DNA from: Streptomyces sp. RKAG293
Lineage (GTDB): Bacteria > Actinomycetota > Actinomycetes > Streptomycetales > Streptomycetaceae
Reading direction: 5' to 3'
DNA: 64,000 bases
Assembly: GCF_023701745.1 (NCBI RefSeq)
Contig: NZ_JAJOZB010000001.1
Coordinates: forward strand, 3,664,501-3,728,500
The translations under genes were made by a program, and so were the position numbers. Shown here in pieces: positions 38,101 to 44,755 of this stretch. The notes below the pieces were generated by a model. The model was not told the origin of the DNA and ran no database searches. It was given only the letters and a program-made list of their open reading frames with translations. The number at the start of each line of letters is the position of its first letter. Position 1 is the first letter of the stretch.

Positions 38101-38142
38101 GGATTGGCGCTCTTCGAGGGTGTTGCGAAGATACGCCAATCC
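38101..38142. promoter_or_regulatory. Long interrupted inverted repeat between the hexosaminidase and molybdo-enzyme genes
   Basis: GGATTGGCG and CGCCAATCC form outer arms, and TCTTCG and CGAAGA form inner arms. The repeat lies 47 bases past the hexosaminidase stop and about 180 bases upstream of the FAD-subunit gene. It could be a terminator with an AT-containing stem or an operator. Confidence 0.5.
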
Positions 38143-38188
38143 ACCGTGCCAGGCCCGCCCTTGCGGGGGACACATGTTGCGGGATTGC

Positions 38189-39820
38189 TCACACGATCGG
38201 GGGTGGTCCGTCGATCGGGCGTCCGAGTACACCGGGGCGCCGCTGCCACGGCAGCGGACCGCCCGGCGGGCGGTACTCCACACCGAGCGCGTCAAGTCGT
38301 GCGTAGTGGCCTTCCATTCGGCGCTCGAAGTCCGGCCAGTCCCGCTCGGCGGGCGCGGGCAGCTCCGACCAGGCCACCTCGGCGACCGCCGCCAGCCGCG
38401 GGAACACCATGTAGTCCACGACCCGCGGTGAGTCCATCACCTCGGTCCAGGCGTTGGCCTGGGTCCCGATGACGTGCGCGGCCTGCTCCTCGGTGAGTTC
38501 CGCGGGCACCGGCTCGAACCGGTAGACGTCCTCCAGGGTGCGCACCCGCGCGATCGGCACCGGCTCGTCGGCCCGGTCCGACTGCCGCCAGTCCAGATAG
38601 ACATGCGACTCCGGGCACATCACGACGTCGTGTCCGGCCTTAGCGGCGGCGATCCCGCCCTCGTAGCCCCGCCAGGAGGAGACGGCGGCGCCCGGCGCCA
38701 GCCCGCCTTCCAGGATCTCGTCCCAGCCGATCAGCCGGCGGCCGCGCTCGGCGAGCCAGCCGTCGAAGTGCCGGATGATCCAGCTCTGCAGCTCGTCCTC
38801 ACCGGCCAGCCCCAGTTCCTTGATCCGCGCCTGGGCGGCGGCGGAGGCGCGCCACTGCTCCTTGGGGCACTCGTCGCCGCCGATGTGGAAGAACTCGGAC
38901 GGGAACAGGTCGAGCAGCTCGGTGAAGACGCCCTCGTAGAAGCGCAGGGTGGTGTCGGCGGGGGCCAGCACATTGGGGTTGACGCCCCAACTGGTCAGCA
39001 CGGAGAGCGCGCCGGTGTCGACGACGTCGGTGTTGCCGAGTTCGGGATAGGCGGCGATGGCGGCCTGCGAGTGGCCGGGGATGTCGATCTCCGGCACCAC
39101 GGTGATGTGCCGCTGCGCCGCGTAGGCGACGATCTCGCGGATGTCGTCCTGGGTGTAGTAGCCGCCGTGCGGCCGCTCGTCCCACAGCGGGGACTCCCGC
39201 AGCCCCACCTTGGTGCGTTCGCGCCAGGCCCCGACCTCGGTGAGCAGCGGGTAGCGCTTGATCTCCACGCGCCAGCCCTGGTCGTCGGTGAGGTGCAGGT
39301 GCAGCACGTTGAGCTTGTGCGCGGCCATCAGGTCGAGATGGCGCAGCACCGCGTCCTTGGGCATGAAGTGCCGGGCCACGTCGAGCATGAAGCCGCGCCA
39401 GCCGAAGCGCGGGGAGTCCTGGATGTGGCAGAACGGGATCCGCCACTCGCGGGCCGCCGCGAGTGGTGCGCGCCGGAAGGCGTCGGGGCCCAGCAGCTGA
39501 CGCAGCGTCTGCGCGCCCCAGAAGACGCCCGCAGGGCCGCCGCCGAAGAGATGGACGCCGGTCGGCGAGATCATCAGGCGATAGCCCTCGGCTCCGAGGT
39601 CCCTGGTGACCATCTCGTGGACCGTGATCCTGATGCCGTCGGTCTCGGTGCCATCGCCCGGCGCGAGCCGGTGACCGGTGGCCGCTCCGAGTTCGGAGCG
39701 CAGCCATCTCTCCGCCCGCTCCGTGCCCGGCCCGGCGGCCAGCACCGTGTCGGGTCCGAGGACGAAGCAGTCGTCCGCGGTGTAGTCGGTCACCAGGCGC
39801 GGGGCGGGGATCAGGTCCAT
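38189..39820 (-). CDS. GH20 beta-N-acetylhexosaminidase
   Basis: A 543-residue glycoside hydrolase. The N-terminal GH20b domain is followed by a TIM barrel with HLHLTDDQGWR and the catalytic pair Asp-Glu in HIGGDECPKEQW; the glutamate protonates the glycosidic oxygen and the aspartate orients the substrate acetamido group. No signal peptide is seen, so it probably acts in the cytoplasm on chito-oligosaccharides or is exported by an unrecognised route. The chosen ATG follows AGGA by eight bases. A dre-like DasR operator lies 27 bases upstream, matching GlcNAc control and the PTS gene at the window's left end. Confidence 0.9.
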   Translation of the reverse strand: MDLIPAPRLVTDYTADDCFVLGPDTVLAAGPGTERAERWLRSELGAATGHRLAPGDGTETDGIRITVHEMVTRDLGAEGYRLMISPTGVHLFGGGPAGVFWGAQTLRQLLGPDAFRRAPLAAAREWRIPFCHIQDSPRFGWRGFMLDVARHFMPKDAVLRHLDLMAAHKLNVLHLHLTDDQGWRVEIKRYPLLTEVGAWRERTKVGLRESPLWDERPHGGYYTQDDIREIVAYAAQRHITVVPEIDIPGHSQAAIAAYPELGNTDVVDTGALSVLTSWGVNPNVLAPADTTLRFYEGVFTELLDLFPSEFFHIGGDECPKEQWRASAAAQARIKELGLAGEDELQSWIIRHFDGWLAERGRRLIGWDEILEGGLAPGAAVSSWRGYEGGIAAAKAGHDVVMCPESHVYLDWRQSDRADEPVPIARVRTLEDVYRFEPVPAELTEEQAAHVIGTQANAWTEVMDSPRVVDYMVFPRLAAVAEVAWSELPAPAERDWPDFERRMEGHYARLDALGVEYRPPGGPLPWQRRPGVLGRPIDGPPPIV

Positions 39821-39847
39821 GACGACATCCTGCCCCGCCGGCACCGA

Positions 39848-39863
39848 ATTGGCATAGACCAAT
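39848..39863 (-). promoter_or_regulatory. dre-like operator for DasR
   Basis: On the coding strand of the hexosaminidase gene the site reads ATTGGTCTATGCCAAT, close to the DasR consensus whose core is TGGTCTAGACCA. It has 5-bp perfect arms. The position just upstream of a GlcNAc-releasing enzyme is what is known for DasR targets. Binding itself is inferred. Confidence 0.7.
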
Positions 39864-39880
39864 CAGGCGGAGACCTGTGG

Positions 39881-40165
39881 TCAGTTCTTGCCGCTCTTGT
39901 CCTTGTCGCCGCCACCGAGGGGCATCGTCTCGAAGATCTCTTTGCACATCGGGCAGACCGGGTACTTCTTCGGGTCCCGTCCCGGCACCCAGACCTTCCC
40001 GCACAGCGCGACCACCGGAGATCCGGAGAGCGCACTCTCCATGATCTTGTCCTTCTGGACATAGTGTGCGAAGCGCTCGTGGTCGCCATCGCCGTGCGAC
40101 ACCTGCGGGGTCGGCTCGACGAGGGTGCCAGTACCGGCCCCGCGTTCGGGCTCAAGAGTGCTCAT
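39881..40165 (-). CDS. DUF3039 protein
   Basis: A 94-residue soluble protein. Conserved actinobacterial DUF3039 signs are ERFAHYVQKDKI, VVALCGKVWVP and YPVCPMCKEIF. The cysteines (ALC and CPMC) could bind zinc. Function unknown. It lies 11 bases after the yqgE gene on the same strand and is probably co-transcribed with it. The start follows MSTLEPER; upstream in-frame residues overlap yqgE. Confidence 0.85.
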   Translation of the reverse strand: MSTLEPERGAGTGTLVEPTPQVSHGDGDHERFAHYVQKDKIMESALSGSPVVALCGKVWVPGRDPKKYPVCPMCKEIFETMPLGGGDKDKSGKN

Positions 40166-40176
40166 AACCGTCAAGC

Positions 40177-40755
40177 CTAATTGAGCGACGGGTCGTCCGG
40201 GTACGTGGCCACCATCGCCAATTCGTTCCGTTGCCGTCTGAGCACGGAGCGCCACAGCCGTTCCGGGTCCGGCGAGGACACATCACCCGGTTCCGACTCC
40301 ACGACGTACCAGGCGCCGTCGACCAGTTCCGCCTCCAGCTGCCCCGGCCCCCACCCGGAGTAGCCGGCGAAGATCCGCAGGGATCCCAGCTCCGCCGCGA
40401 GCAGTTCCGGCGGGGCCTCCAGGTCGACCAGGCCGATCGCGCCGTGCACCCGCCGCCAGCCCAGCGGCGCGTCGTCCCCGTCGTCCCAGGACTCACCGGG
40501 GACCACGGCCAGCCCCAGCGCGGAGTCCAGCGAGACGGGGCCGCCCTGGAACACCACCGGAGGCGACCCGGCGAGCACCGCCCACGGCTGGAGCACATCG
40601 CCCACCCCGATCGGGGTCGGGCGGTTCAGCACAACGCCGAGCGACCCCGCCTCGTCGTGGTCGAGAAGGAGTACCACCGCACGGTCGAAATTCGGGTCCG
40701 CCAGAGCCGGCGTCGCCACGAGCAGCCTGCCGGTGAGCGAAGTGACCTCCGTCAT
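40177..40755 (-). CDS. yqgE: YqgE/AlgH (DUF179) family protein
   Basis: A 192-residue protein of the widespread YqgE/AlgH family. The core starts with LTGRLLVATPALADPNFDRAVVLLLDHDE and contains GSLGVVLNRPT, VFQGGPV and RIFAGYSGWGPGQLEAE. The molecular function is not established in any organism. An ATG three codons earlier could also serve. It is followed closely by the DUF3039 gene and is divergent from murA. Confidence 0.92.
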   Translation of the reverse strand: MTEVTSLTGRLLVATPALADPNFDRAVVLLLDHDEAGSLGVVLNRPTPIGVGDVLQPWAVLAGSPPVVFQGGPVSLDSALGLAVVPGESWDDGDDAPLGWRRVHGAIGLVDLEAPPELLAAELGSLRIFAGYSGWGPGQLEAELVDGAWYVVESEPGDVSSPDPERLWRSVLRRQRNELAMVATYPDDPSLN

Positions 40756-40925
40756 GGTCAACATGATCCCGCATCCCGGGCCTTCGCGGGGGGCCAACGA
40801 CCGGCCCCGGCGTAATCGCGCAGCGTGCGGGCAGTCGAGCGGTGGGCCCCGCCGGCCCGGGGCGCCCTGTACCGGCTGGTAACCAGGTGGGCCGGAGCGG
40901 CTGTAGCGAAGTCATGACACAGCTG

Positions 40926-40961
40926 GCGCCTCCTGGGCTTACAGGAGTCCCCTGTAGGCGC
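40926..40961 (+). promoter_or_regulatory. Inverted repeats in the murA upstream region
   Basis: CTCCTG (40930-40935) and CAGGAG (40942-40947) flank six bases, with further GCGCC/GGCGC arms outside. TACCAT at 40964-40969 may be the murA -10, in which case the repeat overlaps the promoter. Confidence 0.4.
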
Positions 40962-41032
40962 ATTACCATTTCTTCTTGGTGCCTGCGGGGACCCCGCCCA
41001 TTTTTATGACTGTCTCCAGGAACGCGAGATCC

Positions 41033-42373
41033 ATGACCGACGCTTCCGACGTACTGCTTGTCCATGGCGGAACCCCGCTCCGGGGCGAGATCCGTGTCCG
41101 CGGCGCGAAGAACCTCGTGCCGAAGGCCATGGTCGCCGCCCTCCTCGGCAGCGAGCCGAGCCGACTGCGCAACGTGCCCGACATCCGCGATGTCCGCGTC
41201 GTGCGCGGGCTGCTCCAACTGCACGGCGTGACGGTCCAGGCCGGTGAGGAACCGGGCGAGCTGGTGCTCGACCCCTCGCACGTCGAGAGCGCCAACGTCG
41301 CCGACATCGACGCGCACGCCGGATCCTCCCGGATTCCGATCCTGTTCTGCGGCCCGCTGCTGCACCGCCTCGGGCACGCCTTCATCCCGGGCCTGGGCGG
41401 CTGCGACATCGGCGGCCGGCCGATCGACTTCCACTTCGACGTGCTGCGGCAGTTCGGCGCGACCATCGAGAAGCGGCCCGGCGGCCAGTACCTGGAAGCC
41501 CCGCAGCGGCTGCGCGGCTGCAAGATCACGCTGCCGTACCCGTCGGTCGGCTCGACCGAGCAGGTGCTGCTGACGGCCGTGCTGGCCGAGGGCGTCACCG
41601 AGCTGTCGAACGCGGCGGTCGAGCCGGAGATCGAGGACCTGATCTGCGTCCTGCAGAAAATGGGCGCGATCATCTCGATGGACACCGACCGGACGATCCG
41701 GATCACCGGCGTCGACAAGCTCGGCGGCTACAACCACCGCGCGCTCCCGGACCGCCTGGAGGCGGCCTCCTGGGCGAGCGCGGCGCTGGCCACCGAGGGC
41801 AACATCTACGTCCGCGGGGCCCACCAGCGGTCGATGATGACGTTCCTGAACACCTTCCGCCGGGTCGGCGGCGCCTTCGAGATCGACGACGAGGGCATCC
41901 GCTTCTGGCACCCGGGCGGCCCGCTCAACGCCATCGCGCTGGAGACGGACGTCCACCCCGGCTTCCAGACCGACTGGCAGCAGCCGCTCGTGGTGGCGCT
42001 GACGCAGGCGTCCGGCCTGTCGATCGTCCACGAGACGGTCTACGAGTCCCGGCTGGGCTTCACCTCGGCGCTCAACCAGATGGGTGCGCACATCCAGCTG
42101 TACCGCGAGTGCCTGGGCGGCTCCGCGTGCCGGTTCGGCCAGCGCAACTTCCTGCACTCGGCGGTCGTCTCCGGCCCCACGAAGCTGCAGGGCGCCGATC
42201 TGGTCATCCCCGACCTCCGGGGCGGCTTCTCGTACCTGATCGCCGCCCTGGCGGCCCAGGGCACCTCCCGGGTGCACGGCATCGACCTCATCAACCGCGG
42301 CTACGAGAACTTCATGGCGAAGCTCGCGGAGCTGGGGGCCAACGTCGAGCTGCCGAACCCCGTGAGCGTCTAG
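41033..42373 (+). CDS. murA: UDP-N-acetylglucosamine 1-carboxyvinyltransferase
   Basis: A 446-residue enzyme of the first committed step of peptidoglycan synthesis, transferring enolpyruvate from PEP to UDP-GlcNAc. The N-terminal RVRGAKNLVPKAMVAALL carries the PEP-contacting lysine-asparagine pair. The catalytic loop is GGCDIGGRPID with Cys124 present, so it should be fosfomycin-sensitive, unlike the mycobacterial Asp form. The start chosen gives the usual N-terminus; nine more residues from an upstream ATG are possible. A terminator follows eight bases after the stop. Confidence 0.95.
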   Translation: MTDASDVLLVHGGTPLRGEIRVRGAKNLVPKAMVAALLGSEPSRLRNVPDIRDVRVVRGLLQLHGVTVQAGEEPGELVLDPSHVESANVADIDAHAGSSRIPILFCGPLLHRLGHAFIPGLGGCDIGGRPIDFHFDVLRQFGATIEKRPGGQYLEAPQRLRGCKITLPYPSVGSTEQVLLTAVLAEGVTELSNAAVEPEIEDLICVLQKMGAIISMDTDRTIRITGVDKLGGYNHRALPDRLEAASWASAALATEGNIYVRGAHQRSMMTFLNTFRRVGGAFEIDDEGIRFWHPGGPLNAIALETDVHPGFQTDWQQPLVVALTQASGLSIVHETVYESRLGFTSALNQMGAHIQLYRECLGGSACRFGQRNFLHSAVVSGPTKLQGADLVIPDLRGGFSYLIAALAAQGTSRVHGIDLINRGYENFMAKLAELGANVELPNPVSV

Positions 42374-42380
42374 CACTCCC

Positions 42381-42406
42381 CCGGACGGGCCCCAGGGCCC
42401 GTCCGG
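42381..42406. terminator. Palindromic terminator after murA
   Basis: 12-base arms (42381-42392 with 42395-42406), directly downstream of the murA stop codon. Confidence 0.75.
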
Positions 42407-42430
42407 ACCCGTCCGGAGCCCGGTCACAGC

Positions 42431-42466
42431 AAGGGCGGCCATCCCCCCGGGGAGATGGCCGCCCTT
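42431..42466 (-). terminator. Hairpin terminator of hupA
   Basis: 12-bp perfect arms (42431-42442 with 42455-42466), 18 bases past the hupA stop. Confidence 0.8.
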
Positions 42467-42484
42467 CGCCTTGCCAGTCGGGAA

Positions 42485-42766
42485 CTACTTGCCCTTGGCG
42501 GCTTCCTTGAGCTTGGAGCCCGCGGAGACCTTCACGCTGTAGCCGGCCGGGATCTGGATCGGGTCGCCGGTCTGCGGGTTGCGCGCGGTGCGAGCGGCAC
42601 GGTGGGTGCGCTCGAAGGTCAGGAAGCCGGGAATGGTGACCTTCTCGTCGCCCTTGGCGACGATCTCGCCGACGGTCTCGGCGAGAGCGGCCAGAACGGC
42701 GTCGGCGTCCTTACGGGTCACCTCGGCGCGCTCGGACAGAGCGGCCACCAGCTCACTGCGGTTCAT
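42485..42766 (-). CDS. hupA: HU-type nucleoid protein
   Basis: A 93-residue DNA-binding protein of the HU/IHF fold. It has the N-terminal MNRSELVAALSERA helix and the DNA-minor-groove arm TARNPQTGDPIQIPAG with its intercalating proline. It lacks the long lysine-rich tail of the sporulation HU paralogue HupS, so this is the vegetative HU. ATG start behind GGGAG at good spacing. Its upstream region has a perfect 16-bp palindrome in the promoter area. Confidence 0.95.
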   Translation of the reverse strand: MNRSELVAALSERAEVTRKDADAVLAALAETVGEIVAKGDEKVTIPGFLTFERTHRAARTARNPQTGDPIQIPAGYSVKVSAGSKLKEAAKGK

Positions 42767-42845
42767 ATCTTTACTCCCGTGTTCTTTCTGCCAGGGGGGC
42801 GCGAGCTTGAAGCTGATGCTGCCTCACTGCCCGAGTTGCATCCTG

Positions 42846-42861
42846 CCCCCATATATGGGGG
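42846..42861. promoter_or_regulatory. Perfect 16-bp palindrome in hupA promoter region
   Basis: CCCCCATATATGGGGG reads the same on both strands. The central ATATAT is a plausible -10 region for hupA, about 80 bases before its start codon, so a protein bound here would block transcription. Confidence 0.6.
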
Positions 42862-42931
42862 GAAAGCCAATCCGGCACCCGAGCGGGTCGCTGAAAAAGC
42901 GGCTCGGATGCGTTGCGATGACCCAGTGTCG

Positions 42932-44365
42932 TCACACAGTGGCCGTCGAGTCGGTTGCCGCGCCCATCGCCTTTGCCGCCTTCTGAACGGCTCCCGCGAC
43001 GGCGCCCGCCACCTTGTCGTTGAAAACGCTGGGAATGATGTAGTTCGCGTTCAGCTCGTCCTCGCCCACGACATCGGCGAGAGCGTGCGCGGCGGCCAGC
43101 ATCATCTCGGTGTTCACCGTACGGCTCTGCGCGTCCAGCAGGCCGCGGAAGACACCGGGGAAGACCAGGACGTTGTTGATCTGGTTGGGGAAGTCGCTGC
43201 GGCCGGTGGCGACCACCGCGGCGGTCTGCCGGGCCACCGCCGGGTCCACCTCGGGGTCGGGGTTGGCGAGGGCGAAGACGATCGCGCCCTGGGCCATCGC
43301 GGCGACATCGTCGCCGGTCAGGACGTTGGGAGCGGAGACGCCGATGAAGACGTCGGCGCCGCGCACGGCCTCCTTGAGGGTGCCCGTGATGCCCTCGGGG
43401 TTGGTGTTGTCGGCGATCCAGCGCAGCGGCGACTCGGGGTCGGCGTCGACGAGGTCGGGGCGTCCCGCGTGCACGACACCGTGGATGTCGGCGGAGACCG
43501 CGTGCTTCACCCCGGCGGCGATGAGCAGCTTGAGAATGGCCGTACCGGCCGCGCCCGCACCCGACATGACGACCCGTACGTCGCCGATGTCCTTGCCGAC
43601 GACACGCAGCGCGTTGGTGAGCGCGGCGAGCACCACGATGGCGGTGCCGTGCTGGTCGTCGTGGAAGACCGGGATGTCGAGCAGCTCACGCAGCCGGGCC
43701 TCGATCTCGAAGCAGCGCGGCGCGGAGATGTCCTCCAGGTTGATGCCCGCGAAGCCCGGCGCGATGGCCTTCACGATCGCCACGATCTCGTCGGGGTCCT
43801 GGGTGTCGAGGCAGATCGGCCACGCGTCGATGCCGGCGAAGCGCTTGAAGAGCGCCGCCTTGCCCTCCATGACCGGCAGGGCGGCCATCGGGCCGATGTT
43901 GCCCAGGCCGAGCACCGCGGAGCCGTCGGTGACGACGGCGACGCTGTTGCGCTTGATGGTGAGGCGGCGGGCGTCCTCGGGGTTCTCGGCGATGGCCATG
44001 CACACGCGGGCGACGCCCGGGGTGTAGATCATCGAGAGGTCGTCACGGTTGCGGATGGGGTGCTTCGACTGCATCTCGATCTTGCCGCCGAGGTGCATCA
44101 GGAACGTACGGTCGGAGACCTTGCCGAGGACGACGCCCTCGATGCCGCGCAGCTTCTCGACGATCTCGTCGCCGTGCGCGGTGGACGTGGCCGCGATGGT
44201 CACGTCGATCCGGAGCTTCTCGTGGCCGGAGGCGGTCACGTCAAGACCGGTCACCGACCCTCCCGACGACTCCACCGCGGTGGTGAGCTGGCTGACCGCG
44301 GTCCCGCTCGCCGGGACCTCCAGCCGTACCGTGATCGAGTACGAGACGCTTGGCGCCGTTGCCAT
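42932..44365 (-). CDS. Malic enzyme with N-terminal ACT domain
   Basis: A 477-residue enzyme that decarboxylates malate to pyruvate with NAD(P)+. The first 80 residues are an ACT-type regulatory domain. The catalytic part has SMIYTPGVARVC, VTDGSAVLGLGNIGP, FHDDQHGTA with metal-binding aspartates, and the Rossmann motif SGAGAAGTAI. The cofactor preference is not certain from sequence. S. coelicolor has two malic enzymes, one for each cofactor, and this position corresponds, as far as I recall, to the NAD-dependent one. ATG start. Confidence 0.92.
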   Translation of the reverse strand: MATAPSVSYSITVRLEVPASGTAVSQLTTAVESSGGSVTGLDVTASGHEKLRIDVTIAATSTAHGDEIVEKLRGIEGVVLGKVSDRTFLMHLGGKIEMQSKHPIRNRDDLSMIYTPGVARVCMAIAENPEDARRLTIKRNSVAVVTDGSAVLGLGNIGPMAALPVMEGKAALFKRFAGIDAWPICLDTQDPDEIVAIVKAIAPGFAGINLEDISAPRCFEIEARLRELLDIPVFHDDQHGTAIVVLAALTNALRVVGKDIGDVRVVMSGAGAAGTAILKLLIAAGVKHAVSADIHGVVHAGRPDLVDADPESPLRWIADNTNPEGITGTLKEAVRGADVFIGVSAPNVLTGDDVAAMAQGAIVFALANPDPEVDPAVARQTAAVVATGRSDFPNQINNVLVFPGVFRGLLDAQSRTVNTEMMLAAAHALADVVGEDELNANYIIPSVFNDKVAGAVAGAVQKAAKAMGAATDSTATV

Positions 44366-44755
44366 CCTGACGACCTTCTTCCGCTGCCTGCTGGTTCACA
44401 CGCTCTGCCGCTCGATCGTTGCACCTACTGGCCGGTACGCGTAACCGTGACCTTGGCAACGGAAAGATACTTCCACCATGCGAGAAACGGGCTGAATTTT
44501 CAAGCCCGGACTGTGACCTTGAGCAAATTCAGGGTTGTCGGCAGATGCGGGAAGCAACCCACGGGACGGTTTGTTAGCCTGGGTACGGCACCGGCTCGAT
44601 CCAAGCCCCCGGGCCCAACCTTAGGCGCTTCGAGCGCCCACTTGCCGCGAGGCGAGCATGGCGGGTCGGTGTCACCAACGTCCGACGGGCGCCCCTCTCA
44701 CGAGGGGCGCCCGTCGTCGTTCCACCGGCCGTCCGGCCGGCTCGCTGACCGCCGG
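44366..44755. other. Intergenic region between malic enzyme and helD
   Basis: 390 bases with the malic-enzyme promoter on the minus strand near 44370-44560 and the HelD terminator at 44683-44716. Between them is a hairpin (44624-44638, arms GGCGCT/AGCGCC) and a less GC-rich block (44455-44580). No coding frame is convincing. A small plus-strand RNA ending at the terminator is possible. Confidence 0.5.
44683..44716. terminator. Perfect 14-bp hairpin terminator of helD
   Basis: Arms 44683-44696 and 44703-44716 pair perfectly around a six-base loop, 39 bases beyond the helD stop. Confidence 0.85.

Noticed and set aside
34687..38472. A 1,261-codon plus-strand frame opposite the molybdo-enzyme operon
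   Set aside because: It is the complement of three recognisable subunits and has no start signal or domain of its own.
44566..44716. 6C-type regulatory RNA
   Set aside because: The loops do not show two runs of six or more cytosines, so the family cannot be supported.
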